A program made the translations under genes and the position numbers. DNA of 64,000 nt from an uncultured SAR86 cluster bacterium (lineage in GTDB: Bacteria; Pseudomonadota; Gammaproteobacteria; Magnimaribacterales; D2472). Within the stretch, counting starts at the first letter, position 1. Every line of letters starts with the position of its first letter. Under the pieces are notes generated by a model, which did no database searches, was not told the DNA's origin, and saw only the letters and a list, made by a program, of their open reading frames with translations. Below, piece after piece: positions 9,873 through 19,596 of this stretch. The stretch lies in the NCBI GenBank assembly GCA_902605165.1, contig CACLBJ010000003.1, positions 62,001 to 126,000 of the forward strand, written 5' to 3'.

Positions 9873-9900
9873 ATTATATATAAAAATTTTTTCTAATCAA
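9873..9900 (-). promoter_or_regulatory. Sigma70-type promoter of rpsF operon
   Basis: The minus strand reads TTGATT (9900-9895), a 16-base spacer, then a perfect TATAAT (9878-9873). The -35 box overlaps the ftsA stop codon. A transcript would begin near 9866, giving a leader of about 48 bases. In the standard dcw order ftsZ would follow ftsA here; this organism starts a ribosomal operon instead. Confidence 0.6.
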
Positions 9901-11126
9901 TAATTATTTTTAAGCCAACTCCAAGCTTTGGATACAAAGCTATCGCCTGAGTTTGATACTAGACCGTTTTTAATTCTATCATTGCCGTAGGCCAAGAGAC
10001 CTATAGAAGTTGCATATATTGGGTTTCGCAAAATATTTTCCATGCCTGAAAATTTCTCTGGTACTCCTAATCTAACGCTTGTCTGAAATATTGATTCTGC
10101 TAATTCAACTACGCCCTCCATTTTTGAGGTTCCACCAGTTAAAACTATGCCTGCCGGAATCTTGTGCTCAAATCCATTTCTTTCAATCTCAGCTCTAATT
10201 AACTCAAATAGCTCAACATATCTAGGCTCTATAATCTCTGCCAATGATCTTCTTGCCAACTCTCTTGGAGGTCTTCCTCCAACTCCCTGAACCTCTATCA
10301 TGTCTTCGTCATTTGTAAATTCTGCAACTGCACATCCATATGTTTGTTTTATTTCTTCAGCTTGAGATGTGGGTGTTCTCAGGGCAACAGCGATATCGCT
10401 TGTTACCTGATCTCCTGCAATTGGTATTACGCCTGTGAAAATGATTGATCCAGAATTAAGAATTGCAATATCTGTTGTGCCTCCCCCAATGTCAACTATA
10501 CAAACACCTAAATCTTTTTCATCCTCAGTTAGAATTGAGTATGAGCTTGCAAGTTGCTCAAGCACAAATGCATTTGCATTTAAATCACAAGAATTTATGC
10601 ATTTCTCAATATTTGAGATTGCATTAGATGCACACGTAACAAGGTGAACACTAGATTTTAGTCTAACACCAGTCATACCAATAGGTTCTTTTATCGAGTC
10701 TTGCTCATCAATTGTATATTCCTGAGGTATAACATGAAGCATTGTCTGATCTGATGGAACAGCAACTGCTCTTGCAGATTCTATAACCGCATCCACATCA
10801 GATTGTTTTACTTCTTTGTCTTTTATGCCAACAACACCCTCTGAGTTTAGGCTCTTAACATGATTTCCAGCTATTCCGACAAAAATATTTCTTATCTTTT
10901 CATCGATTAAAGACTGAGCCTGTTCAACAGCTTTCTCTATTGCATCTGTTGTAGCATCGATATTAACAACTACACCTTTTTTTAAGCCACTTGATGGGTA
11001 TGTTCCGAGTGAAAGTATTTCTAGATTATCAGATGAATCATACTTACCGACTAAACAAACAACTTTTGAAGTCCCAATGTCTAAACCAACTATAAGATCT
11101 TTATTTTTTAATTGATTATTTGACAT
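9897..11126 (-). CDS. ftsA: Cell division protein FtsA
   Basis: Actin-like ATPase that anchors FtsZ filaments to the membrane and recruits later division proteins. The 409 residues show LIVGLDIGTSKVVCLVG (phosphate 1), the 1C-domain region, VCIVDIGGGTTDIAIL (phosphate 2) and GIVLTGGTSKMEGV (adenosine motif). The C-terminal amphipathic membrane-targeting helix is SKAWSWLKNNY. The start overlaps ftsQ by 11 bases. It is the last gene of the dcw cluster here; ftsZ does not follow. Confidence 0.96.
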   Translation of the reverse strand: MSNNQLKNKDLIVGLDIGTSKVVCLVGKYDSSDNLEILSLGTYPSSGLKKGVVVNIDATTDAIEKAVEQAQSLIDEKIRNIFVGIAGNHVKSLNSEGVVGIKDKEVKQSDVDAVIESARAVAVPSDQTMLHVIPQEYTIDEQDSIKEPIGMTGVRLKSSVHLVTCASNAISNIEKCINSCDLNANAFVLEQLASSYSILTEDEKDLGVCIVDIGGGTTDIAILNSGSIIFTGVIPIAGDQVTSDIAVALRTPTSQAEEIKQTYGCAVAEFTNDEDMIEVQGVGGRPPRELARRSLAEIIEPRYVELFELIRAEIERNGFEHKIPAGIVLTGGTSKMEGVVELAESIFQTSVRLGVPEKFSGMENILRNPIYATSIGLLAYGNDRIKNGLVSNSGDSFVSKAWSWLKNNY

Positions 11127-11745
11127 ATTTCAGAGAAATTCCTGCATTACTTCTTAAATCTACTATACTTGGATTTTTTCTTTTTGCGTATAAGTATTCT
11201 ATAGTTTTTAAAAGATTTTCAAACTTATAACTATCTAAATCTCTTCCCAATTTTGCCTCAAAATCTTCAAATTGGAATATCCATCCCTCAACAGAATTGT
11301 AGTTAATTGAAATTAGTTTGTTTTCAGTAAAATCAATAGGATGCTTTATCCAATAAAAAAGTTCATAAAGTACTGACTCTGGACAATTAACCATCAGCAT
11401 ATTGTTAGATATGGAATTCTGATTTTTTGGGAAAATTACTAAATCTTTGTCTACAAAACTATTATTGTTCCAGATAAAAATAGGTTTTCTTGAAAAGATG
11501 TTTATGGAGGATGGTTTGAAGAAGTTTCTTTTGATTTCATATCTTTCAACCCAATGCTTTTGATCCAAAAAAGTTTTTATTCTTTTAATATTATTTTCAT
11601 ATTTTAATTCTTGTATAACCTCAAGCATGTAATTCTCATCAAAGGTTTCAATAAAATTAATTTCAAATTCCGCAGATTGCGAAGGAATAAAATATAGGAT
11701 CAAAAAACTTACTAAAAAAAATTTTTTATTACTTTGCAATTTCAT
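11116..11745 (-). CDS. ftsQ: Cell division protein FtsQ, divergent
   Basis: Assigned from position between ddl and ftsA and from weak but specific features. There is an N-terminal hydrophobic segment (about residues 9-22) and an FtsQ-like stretch WVERYEIKRNFF with FSRKPIFIW. The C-terminal DLRSNAGISLKYV corresponds to the final beta strands that bind FtsB. At 209 residues it is shorter than E. coli FtsQ (276), with almost no cytoplasmic tail. The SQSA end of the hydrophobic part could even be read as a signal-peptide cleavage site, which would be unusual for FtsQ. Confidence 0.78.
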   Translation of the reverse strand: MKLQSNKKFFLVSFLILYFIPSQSAEFEINFIETFDENYMLEVIQELKYENNIKRIKTFLDQKHWVERYEIKRNFFKPSSINIFSRKPIFIWNNNSFVDKDLVIFPKNQNSISNNMLMVNCPESVLYELFYWIKHPIDFTENKLISINYNSVEGWIFQFEDFEAKLGRDLDSYKFENLLKTIEYLYAKRKNPSIVDLRSNAGISLKYVK

Positions 11746-12628
11746 TTACTAGCTCATCAAAACTAAACCCCTTTAAGCTTGCAGCATAAGGAAAAAGACT
11801 ATGATCAGTCATACCTGGAACAGTATTAAGTTCTAATACAAAAAAATTGCCTTTTTGATCTTGCAGAATATCCACTCTTCCCCATCTTGAAAGTCCAAAC
11901 ACATTGAAACAATTCTTAGCTATTTCTTTTAGTATACCCAGGTCATTTTCACCCAAATCAGCTTCAATAATCTGCGTTTCGTCATCATCATATTTAGCTT
12001 CATAATCATAGAATTCTCTTTTTGTAATTATTTCTAAGGGTTCAAGAATATGATCATTTAAAAAACCAACAGTAAATTCCCTGCCCTCAATAAATCTTTC
12101 TACTAAAAATCTTCTTTCTCTATCAACTAAATCTATATTTATCTTCTCTAGATCAGATTTTGAGAAATCTGTTACCTTAACAATATCTATACTAGAGCCC
12201 TCTTTGCATGGTTTTATAAACACTCCTTCTTGAAATTGCTCTTCTATTTTATTTTTAGATTCAATTATTTCTTGAAATGTTTTATAAACAAAAAAGTCAG
12301 GAGTAGGAAGATTGTGCTGTCTTAATATGTTTTTGCAAATTTCTTTGTCCCAACTATTCTTGCAAGCTTCAAAACCTGATCCGGTATAGTCTATTCCTGC
12401 TTTCTCCATTCTGGCTTGAAGAACACCGCTTTCGCCCTCTTCGCCATGTAATGCAATAAAAACAAGATTAAAATCTTTCAACTCTTCTAATTCAGTCAGG
12501 TCTGCATAATCAATTAAGTAAGATTCATAACCATTTTTTAATAAAGATTTATGAATAAATTTTCCGCTTTTGAGTGAAATCTCTCTTTCGGAGGAATTAC
12601 CCCCATAGAGAACACAGACTTTTTTCAT
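11729..12628 (-). CDS. ddl: D-alanine--D-alanine ligase
   Basis: ATP-grasp ligase that joins two D-alanines for the peptidoglycan stem. Signatures: VCVLYGGNSSEREISLKSG, LHGEEGESGVLQ, GIDYTGSGF, FIKPCKEGSSIDI, and the magnesium site region VLELNTVPGMTDHSL. I take the ATG at 12628, which overlaps the murC stop as ATGA; an upstream in-frame ATG at 12637 would add three residues. The protein is 299 residues. Confidence 0.95.
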   Translation of the reverse strand: MKKVCVLYGGNSSEREISLKSGKFIHKSLLKNGYESYLIDYADLTELEELKDFNLVFIALHGEEGESGVLQARMEKAGIDYTGSGFEACKNSWDKEICKNILRQHNLPTPDFFVYKTFQEIIESKNKIEEQFQEGVFIKPCKEGSSIDIVKVTDFSKSDLEKINIDLVDRERRFLVERFIEGREFTVGFLNDHILEPLEIITKREFYDYEAKYDDDETQIIEADLGENDLGILKEIAKNCFNVFGLSRWGRVDILQDQKGNFFVLELNTVPGMTDHSLFPYAASLKGFSFDELVNEIAK

Positions 12629-14019
12629 GTCTTCCATCTCTTGATTAAACCTTTTGAAACCATAGAGACATTACCCGCTCCCTGAGTTATTACAACATCA
12701 TATTTATCTATATATTGCTCAACCATATCATTTACATCTTCATGGCTAACGAGATTACAAAAATTTTTTCCATTTATTTTATTTAATTTTTTAGCCATAT
12801 TTTTTGAAGTGACTCCCTTAATTTCTTTTTCACTTGCAGAATAAATTGGTAATAAAAATACTTTATCAACTTTGCTTAAAGTTAAAATGAAATCTTTGAA
12901 AAGCATTTTTGTTCTTGAAAATCTGTGTGGTTGAAAAATCATAAGAACTTTTTTTTTCTTAAAATGTTTCCTTAAAGAAACTATTACCTGCCCTATTTCA
13001 CTAGGATGATGCCCATAATCATCAATATGAGTAACTTGCTTATTTCTAATTATTAGCTTAAATCTCTCAAGTCTCCTTTCGACACCAGAAAAAGATTTCA
13101 ATGCAGCTCTGATTGTCTGAATGCTAATTCCCTCCTCTATAGCAACTGCTATAGCAGCAACAGCATTGTAAATATTATATTTTCCCTGAAGTGATAACCT
13201 AAATTTATGCTTTTTATTTGTGTCTTTTATATGAATCTTAAAATCAACGTAATCGAAGAAGTAATTGATTTCACTAATTGCAATGTCACTTTTCTTATTT
13301 AAACCAAACGTAATTACCCGTCTTTTTATTCTTTTTAATACATCCCTGGTGTTTTTATCATCATAATTAGCAATGACATATCCAAAAAAAGGAATATTAT
13401 CTGAAAAATCTAAAAAAGATTTCTTTAAGTTGTTAATATCGCCCTCATAAGCCTCAAGATGATCATCATCTATATTTGTTATAACAGCAGAATCAGGATA
13501 AAAACTTAAAAAAGATTTATCACTTTCATCTGCTTCAAATATAAAAAAATTTCCGTCACCAAGGCGTGAGTTACCATCTGAACTCAGTATTTTTCCTCCA
13601 ATAACATAAGTTGGACTTAATAAAGCTTGATTAAAGATATGTGCAATTAAGCTTGTTGTAGTTGTTTTTCCATGGCTTCCAGCAACCGCTATTCCTTGGT
13701 ATCCTCTTGAAATACCACTTAACATCTCAGCTCTGGGAATAATTGGTATATTTTTCTTTTTTGCAGATAATACCTCTACATTTGAAGAATGAATTGCGGA
13801 CGATAGAACAATTAAGTCTTTATTACTTACATTCTTACTTTTGTGAGAGTAAGTTACTTCAACACCTGACTTCTCCAACTCATCAAGATCTTTTGTTTTA
13901 GAAATATCTGAACCCGAAATGTTATACCCTTTCTTATGAAGAATTGTTGCAATTCCTATCATTCCAGACCCACCAATGCCTATAAAATGTATATTTCTTA
14001 TTTTCTTAAATTGCCGCAT
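12625..14019 (-). CDS. murC: UDP-N-acetylmuramate--L-alanine ligase
   Basis: Adds L-alanine to UDP-MurNAc, the first stem-peptide step. Motifs: IHFIGIGGSGMIGIA (N-terminal nucleotide sugar domain), AVAGSHGKTTTTSLI (P-loop), EADESDKSFL, NIDDDHLEAYEGD, and DDYGHHPSEI in the C-terminal domain. I prefer the ATG at 14019 (MRQFKKIRNIHF), which overlaps murG by 14 bases; another in-frame ATG lies at 14037. Neither has a strong ribosome binding site. Confidence 0.96.
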   Translation of the reverse strand: MRQFKKIRNIHFIGIGGSGMIGIATILHKKGYNISGSDISKTKDLDELEKSGVEVTYSHKSKNVSNKDLIVLSSAIHSSNVEVLSAKKKNIPIIPRAEMLSGISRGYQGIAVAGSHGKTTTTSLIAHIFNQALLSPTYVIGGKILSSDGNSRLGDGNFFIFEADESDKSFLSFYPDSAVITNIDDDHLEAYEGDINNLKKSFLDFSDNIPFFGYVIANYDDKNTRDVLKRIKRRVITFGLNKKSDIAISEINYFFDYVDFKIHIKDTNKKHKFRLSLQGKYNIYNAVAAIAVAIEEGISIQTIRAALKSFSGVERRLERFKLIIRNKQVTHIDDYGHHPSEIGQVIVSLRKHFKKKKVLMIFQPHRFSRTKMLFKDFILTLSKVDKVFLLPIYSASEKEIKGVTSKNMAKKLNKINGKNFCNLVSHEDVNDMVEQYIDKYDVVITQGAGNVSMVSKGLIKRWKT

Positions 14020-15049
14020 TATCTTTATGAATTTCATTCAACATTAAAGAAGCAGCTCTTGAGTGATCAATTGGCGGCTCTTTCTTTTTCCAATCCTGAT
14101 AAGTTTTTTCATGAATTATTTTTCTAAGAAGATAAGAAAGACTATCCAGTGAGTCTTTTTCTTGAAAAATCCTACCTTGATTTTTTTCCTCATAAAATAC
14201 TGCATTAAAGTATTGATGATTATCAATTGATGTTGGAAGAGGAATCATGATCATGCCTCTCTTTTTTTGTGAAATCTCACTAAGAGTGCCTGCCCCACAT
14301 CTGCAGATAACAAAGTCACACCATTCTATGTAAGCATCTAAATTATCTATAAATTCAGAAATTGATGCATTAATTTCTTGGTTATAGTTTGAAACATTTT
14401 GAATCTTACCCAATCCACATTGATGGATTACATTTAACTGAATATTTAGAGCATTTAGAGCAATGGGAATATTTTTATTAATAAAATCTGCTCCTTGGCT
14501 TCCGCCAGTCACTAAAATATTCAAATTATCATTTTGAAGAATATCTATAGCTTTTTTATTTTGTGTATTTGGTGGGTTTCCAATAAAAAAGTATTTTTTG
14601 TTTTTACTAACTGGAAATGCAGTGAACATCTTTTTTGCAAACATTGAAAGAAGTTTATTTGAAGATCCGACAACTGAGTTCTGCTCATGTAAATACAGTT
14701 TCCTTAAACTGATGATACTAGCAAAACCTACTGGTACTGTTATAAATCCACCAAAACAAATTACTGAAGATATATTTTTTGAAATAATAATCGATATGGC
14801 TTGAAAAAAAATTAGAGGTAACTTTAATAGAAAGATAGATTTTTGAATTATGCTTTTTCCTCTGAAGCCATCTAATTCAAATTTAATAAAATCTATATTC
14901 TCATTTCGTTGAAAAACTTTTTTTTCTAGATCAGTGTTCGTTCCTAAAAAAGTGACTCTATAGTCCTTTTTAAGAGCCTCCCTTGCAAAACTAAGTGCAG
15001 GAAAAATATGTCCGCCTGTTTTTGCAGCGCAAATAATTATACTTTTCAT
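14006..15049 (-). CDS. murG: UDP-GlcNAc transferase MurG (lipid II synthesis)
   Basis: Peripheral inner-membrane GT-B glycosyltransferase that turns lipid I into lipid II. The N-terminal CAAKTGGHIFPALSFA is the usual AGGTGGHxFP loop with one change. Others are YLHEQNSVVGSSNKLL, VTGGSQGADFINKNI and CRCGAGTLSEI. The length of 347 is standard. It overlaps ftsW by ATGA and murC at its 3' end. Confidence 0.95.
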   Translation of the reverse strand: MKSIIICAAKTGGHIFPALSFAREALKKDYRVTFLGTNTDLEKKVFQRNENIDFIKFELDGFRGKSIIQKSIFLLKLPLIFFQAISIIISKNISSVICFGGFITVPVGFASIISLRKLYLHEQNSVVGSSNKLLSMFAKKMFTAFPVSKNKKYFFIGNPPNTQNKKAIDILQNDNLNILVTGGSQGADFINKNIPIALNALNIQLNVIHQCGLGKIQNVSNYNQEINASISEFIDNLDAYIEWCDFVICRCGAGTLSEISQKKRGMIMIPLPTSIDNHQYFNAVFYEEKNQGRIFQEKDSLDSLSYLLRKIIHEKTYQDWKKKEPPIDHSRAASLMLNEIHKDNAAI

Positions 15050-16152
15050 TTATAGAACTTATTTTCGTTATTAATCCTTACAACTATAGCTATTAGGCTC
15101 ATCATTACAAGTAAACTAGTACCTCCGTAACTCATGAATGGAAGGGTTAGTCCCTTTGTAGGAAGCAGTCCAATATTGACTCCTATATTCAAAATTACTT
15201 GAAGTGATATTAAAAATCCTATTCCAAAACAAAGGTAACCCTGGAATGGTCTAATTTTGTTAAATGATTCAAAGGAAACTTTAAAAATACCTATCAACAA
15301 AATGACGTACATCAAAATTAGGACAATTCCTCCTATTATTCCAAGCTCCTCAACTAATATTGCAAAGATAAAATCTGTATGTGCCTCGGGTAAAAAAAGA
15401 TTCTTTTGAATGCTATTTCCTAAACCTAAGCCAAACCATCCTCCCTGACCTAAACTTATTAAGGATTGAGCAAGTTGCCAACCACTGTCTTGAATATCCT
15501 CGAAAGGATCGACAAAACTTAATAATCTTATCAATCTGTAAGGTTCAAAAAATATTGCAATTGCTCCGAGTATTAAAAAAAGCATTATCAAAATTAGAAA
15601 TTGATAAAAAGAAATACCAGCAAAGAAAAGTAAAATCATTACAATTAAGCAAAGTATTGCAGCAGATCCATAATCTGGTTGAATTAATATCAAAGAAGCA
15701 AAAAGAGTTAAGATAAAAAGAGGTCTTAAAAAACCAGATGTTGAAGATATTTCTTCAAGTCTTCTTACGCAATATCCAGAAATATAAATGAGCATACAGA
15801 ACTTCGCAACTTCAGATGGCTGAATATTTATTGGTCCAAATCTTATCCATCTCATACTACCGTTGACTTCAGTGCCAACTCCAGGAAAAAATAATGCGAC
15901 CAGCAGGATAAAAGATACCATCAATAACAACCAATCAAATTTTCTTAAAAAATCTGATGGCATAAGAAGAAAGAAACAAAAAATAATAAAGCCAATTGAA
16001 ATAAAAATAGCTTGTCTTGAAGCAAAGAAAAAAGGATTATCATAAATTGATTCAGCTCTGACCATACTCGAGGAAAGAACCATAACTTCTCCAAAGATTA
16101 ACAAGAGAACAAAGGTAAAAAGAATTTGAAAATTATTACTTTTAAGTTCCAA
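15046..16152 (-). CDS. ftsW: Peptidoglycan glycosyltransferase FtsW
   Basis: SEDS-family polymerase of septal lipid II that works with FtsI. The 368 residues form about ten membrane segments. Visible family signatures are GSMRWIRFGPINIQPSEVAKF, DYGSAAILCLIVMILLFFAG, LGNSIQKNLFLPEAHTDFIF and LPFMSYGGTSLLVMM. The start overlaps the murD stop by 11 bases, and the gene sits between murD and murG as in other gammaproteobacteria. Confidence 0.95.
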   Translation of the reverse strand: MELKSNNFQILFTFVLLLIFGEVMVLSSSMVRAESIYDNPFFFASRQAIFISIGFIIFCFFLLMPSDFLRKFDWLLLMVSFILLVALFFPGVGTEVNGSMRWIRFGPINIQPSEVAKFCMLIYISGYCVRRLEEISSTSGFLRPLFILTLFASLILIQPDYGSAAILCLIVMILLFFAGISFYQFLILIMLFLILGAIAIFFEPYRLIRLLSFVDPFEDIQDSGWQLAQSLISLGQGGWFGLGLGNSIQKNLFLPEAHTDFIFAILVEELGIIGGIVLILMYVILLIGIFKVSFESFNKIRPFQGYLCFGIGFLISLQVILNIGVNIGLLPTKGLTLPFMSYGGTSLLVMMSLIAIVVRINNENKFYK

Positions 16153-17176
16153 AATACCTCTCTATAAGTTTATTGAATGCCTTTCCCCTTTCTTCAAAGT
16201 TAGTATAGTCATCGCCACTAGGATATCCTGGTGAAAAAAGAATATTTCTAATATTAGTTTTTTTAATTTCTTTGATTGCTAAGCTAAGATTTTCACATAA
16301 AACTTTATTTTCATGTTTAACGGATGGGAAGATTTCATCTTTATGTTTGCCACATATAACCACTAATGCTGGATTGGAAATCTCAATTTTTCTATATTCT
16401 TCTTTTTTAGGATTTCCCAATAGTATCAAAGCAAAATCTTCAAAGATTTTACTTGCTTCACATATAGCGAATTTTAAGGAGTGAAAGTTAGTCGATTTTG
16501 AGTCATTGATAATATTGTGGCTTATTTTTTGAAACCTAAATGGGAGATCTTTAAGTTCTTTCTTTGGTGGGATAGATCCAGTAATAAATTTATATATTAT
16601 GTTTATATCATCATTATGGATACTTTTTTTAGCTTCTAATATCCTTTTTTTCGATTGAATATAGTCTTCAATATTTTCGTGGTAATCAAGATGATCACTA
16701 TCTATATTAAGAAGAATCCCATAATCAAGATCAACATTTGAAACCTTATCTAACTGAAAGCTAGAAAGCTCAATAATTGAATATTTTTTTCCATTATTCA
16801 AAACATCTAGGACTGGCTTGCCAATATTACCAACTAGATTTGTGGAGTATTCTTCCTCCAATAGTTGCATTAAGTGGTAGCAGGTTGTACTTTTTTTGTT
16901 CGTACCTGTTATTCCTATTTTAATTGAATCATCCTCATTGAAAAAGATATCCATATCAGTAATAACTGTTGAATATTTCTTTAAATTTTTAAAGTCCTTT
17001 TTAGATACTGAAGGGCTTACATAGATATTTTTATAAAAACTATCTTCAATCTTTGAAGCAATTTTTAATGAGTCATTATGCAAAATGTCATATATTTCAA
17101 ACTCTTCACCTTTGATATCAAGGTATCTTTGAAATGACTTTCCAGTTAAACCGTAGCCATATATCAGAGATGGCAT
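16142..17176 (-). CDS. murD: UDP-MurNAc-L-Ala:D-Glu ligase MurD, short and divergent
   Basis: Should add D-glutamate to UDP-MurNAc-L-Ala. Position between mraY and ftsW and motifs IIELSSFQLD (136-143), NIDSDHLDYH (157-166), INDSKSTN (223-230) and FSPGYPSGDDYTNFEERG identify it. At 344 residues it is about 90 shorter than E. coli MurD (438). The P-loop reads GTNKKST (91-97) and not GTNGKST. The part that normally follows the carbamylated-Lys region and includes the conserved GxHNxxN motif is gone: LPFRFQ (211) comes only about 25 residues after the AKKSI segment. Mur ligases encoded nearby keep the normal P-loop. Activity cannot be judged from sequence. Confidence 0.85.
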   Translation of the reverse strand: MPSLIYGYGLTGKSFQRYLDIKGEEFEIYDILHNDSLKIASKIEDSFYKNIYVSPSVSKKDFKNLKKYSTVITDMDIFFNEDDSIKIGITGTNKKSTTCYHLMQLLEEEYSTNLVGNIGKPVLDVLNNGKKYSIIELSSFQLDKVSNVDLDYGILLNIDSDHLDYHENIEDYIQSKKRILEAKKSIHNDDINIIYKFITGSIPPKKELKDLPFRFQKISHNIINDSKSTNFHSLKFAICEASKIFEDFALILLGNPKKEEYRKIEISNPALVVICGKHKDEIFPSVKHENKVLCENLSLAIKEIKKTNIRNILFSPGYPSGDDYTNFEERGKAFNKLIERYFGT

Positions 17177-17179
17177 GAA

Positions 17180-18265
17180 TTACCTTAATTTGAGTGTTGC
17201 AAGTGCAACTAAAATTAGAACAAGAGTAATAATCCAGAACCTGACGATAATTTTTGGCTCTGGCCACCCTTTTAGCTCAAAATGATGATGGATAGGTGCC
17301 ATTAAAAAAACCCTTTTTTGTCTCAATCTGTAAGAAGTGACTTGAATCATTACACTAAGAGTTTCAGCTATAAAAACGCCTGCCATAATTGCATAAACTA
17401 TTTCATGTCTCAAGATTACGGCAAGGACTCCAAGAATTGCTCCAAGAGTAAGTGAACCAACATCTCCCATAAAAACTTCTGCAGGATATGAGTTGTACCA
17501 TAAGAAGCCTATTCCTGATCCTATTAGTGCTCCACAAAATACAATGAGCTCACCTGCAATTTTGAGATGAGGTATAAATAAATATTCTGCAATTAACTGG
17601 TTACCCATTGCATACGCTATTAATCCCAAACCCCCACCGATTAAAATAGTAGGCAAGATTGCTAAACCATCGAGACCGTCCGTTAGATTTACTGCATTAG
17701 AGGAACCAACAATTACAAAGGAGCCAAATAAAATAAATGAAAGCATACTCATTTCAAAGATCCAATCTTTATTAAAGAGGAGTATTAAGGATATTTCTGC
17801 AGAGTCTACCGCGGTGAAGTATAAGAAACTTACAGCGGTAACTGAAACTATAGTTTGAGACAATAGTTTAAGCCTTCCAGATATCCCTTTTGAGTCTTTG
17901 TATTTAATTTTTAAAAAATCATCTAGAAAGCCTATAACTGTAAAACCCAATGTAATAAAAAGACAAACCCAAATATATCTGTTACCTAAATCTGCCCACA
18001 ATAAGCTTGATATGAGCAGTGAAGAAATTATTAATAAGCCTCCCATTGTTGGGGTGCCAGACTTTTCTTTGTGAGATTCTGGGCCTCTCTCCACTCCAAA
18101 TTGTTTAAATTGCATCCTTTGAAGCCAGCTTATTAGCTTAGGACCCAGAAATATTGTCAATAATAATGCTGTTACTGTTCCTCCAATTGTTCTGACAGTA
18201 AGATATCTGAGAACGTCGAAGCCAGGATCAATATCTACAAGAACAGTTCCTAAGTATTCAAACAT
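17180..18265 (-). CDS. mraY: Phospho-N-acetylmuramoyl-pentapeptide transferase
   Basis: Integral membrane enzyme that moves phospho-MurNAc-pentapeptide to undecaprenyl phosphate, giving lipid I. The 361-residue protein has the HKEKSGTPTMGG start motif, GFLDDFLKI with the Asp pair, NAVNLTDGLDGLA, YPAEVFMGDVGSL and FLMAPIHHHFE with the histidine-rich loop. The murF stop and mraY ATG share one base (TAATG). Confidence 0.97.
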   Translation of the reverse strand: MFEYLGTVLVDIDPGFDVLRYLTVRTIGGTVTALLLTIFLGPKLISWLQRMQFKQFGVERGPESHKEKSGTPTMGGLLIISSLLISSLLWADLGNRYIWVCLFITLGFTVIGFLDDFLKIKYKDSKGISGRLKLLSQTIVSVTAVSFLYFTAVDSAEISLILLFNKDWIFEMSMLSFILFGSFVIVGSSNAVNLTDGLDGLAILPTILIGGGLGLIAYAMGNQLIAEYLFIPHLKIAGELIVFCGALIGSGIGFLWYNSYPAEVFMGDVGSLTLGAILGVLAVILRHEIVYAIMAGVFIAETLSVMIQVTSYRLRQKRVFLMAPIHHHFELKGWPEPKIIVRFWIITLVLILVALATLKLR

Positions 18266-19596
18266 TAAATAAACCTTTCCATTTTCATTCCTCTAGATCC
18301 TTTTATTAAAACAATATCATTCTTTTCAATAAAATTAATAATAAAATCCTTAAGTTGTTCTTCATTATAAAAATTATAGGATTTTTTTTGAAATCCATTA
18401 GATGCATATTTTGAAAGCTCTCCAAAAGTTATAAGAATATCAATCTTGGTCTTCTTCGCATACGAGCCTATATCAACATGAAATTTTTTTCGAAACCTTC
18501 CTAACTCAAACATATCTCCAAAAATAAAAATCTTTCTGCCTGAAAATTCTGAGAGAACATCTATGCTTCTCTTGACTGACTCTGGATTAGCATTATAAGT
18601 ATCATCAATCAAAGTAGATTTATTTCTCCAGGAAAGAATTTTTTGCCTTGAAATAGAACTTGATATTTTTTTTAAAGATTTAAGCATCTTAGAGTTGCTC
18701 TCGCCTAGCTCGTTAAGGCATGTATGACATACCAAAATATTTTGAACGTTATGCTTTCCTAAAAGTGATGAAGAAATAGAAATAACTTTATATTCTTTAT
18801 TTTCTCTAGAGCTCTTGATGATATTAAAAGTCATCATTTTTTTATCGTTTGAGATTTTCACATTTTTTGTAATAAATTTTTTTGGGACAGGAATTACCTT
18901 TATATCTTTTGCCATTTTTTTCCATTTATGAAGATAATTCATATCATTTGGGACTATTAGAGTTCCTCCATTACGAATATTCTTTACAAGTTCGGACTTA
19001 ACCTTGAAGACACCTTCAACATTTATGAGTTTTTCTAAATGTGAGTTTCCAATATTAGTAATAATTCCTATATCAGGCTTAACAATCTTTGATAAGTATT
19101 CGATATCTCCTTTTTTTGCAGCACCTGCTTCTAAAACAAAATATTTGCTATCCTTTTTTGCTGACATAATGCTAATCGGAAGGCCAATCTCATTATTAAA
19201 ATTCTTAATTGTAGATGAGCACTTAGGAAGTGATTTTGAAATAATATTTGTTGTTGTTGTTTTTCCATTACTCCCAGTAATTAGTATTTTCTTTCCTTTA
19301 AAATTAGATGCAATCTCTGATGATATTTTTGAAAGCGCATTCCTAACACTAGGAACATAGATGATATTATTTTTATTTTTATAAGATTTATCAGAGCATA
19401 AAACTGCAACTGCCCCAGATGAAAAAGCTTTTGGGATAAATTTATTTCCATTAAAATTTTCCCCTTTCAAAGCAATAAATAGTGAATCTTTTTTGATAGT
19501 TCTTGTATCAATTGAAATATTTGTGAATTTAATATTTTTTTTTGGCTTTAAGCCAAGATACTGCCTTATATCGTTTGTGCTGGAAATGAATTTCAT
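18265..19596 (-). CDS. murF: UDP-MurNAc-tripeptide:D-Ala-D-Ala ligase MurF
   Basis: Adds D-Ala-D-Ala to complete the UDP-MurNAc pentapeptide. Signatures: ISIDTRTIKKDSLFIALKG, ITGSNGKTTTTNII (P-loop), LEAGAAKKGDIEYL (the usual ExGxxxxGE region), ITNIGNSHLE and LIDDTYNANPESVKRSI. I choose the ATG at 19596, which shares a base with the stop of the preceding unknown gene (TAATG). This gives 443 residues. The protein is very lysine-rich. Confidence 0.95.
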   Translation of the reverse strand: MKFISSTNDIRQYLGLKPKKNIKFTNISIDTRTIKKDSLFIALKGENFNGNKFIPKAFSSGAVAVLCSDKSYKNKNNIIYVPSVRNALSKISSEIASNFKGKKILITGSNGKTTTTNIISKSLPKCSSTIKNFNNEIGLPISIMSAKKDSKYFVLEAGAAKKGDIEYLSKIVKPDIGIITNIGNSHLEKLINVEGVFKVKSELVKNIRNGGTLIVPNDMNYLHKWKKMAKDIKVIPVPKKFITKNVKISNDKKMMTFNIIKSSRENKEYKVISISSSLLGKHNVQNILVCHTCLNELGESNSKMLKSLKKISSSISRQKILSWRNKSTLIDDTYNANPESVKRSIDVLSEFSGRKIFIFGDMFELGRFRKKFHVDIGSYAKKTKIDILITFGELSKYASNGFQKKSYNFYNEEQLKDFIINFIEKNDIVLIKGSRGMKMERFI

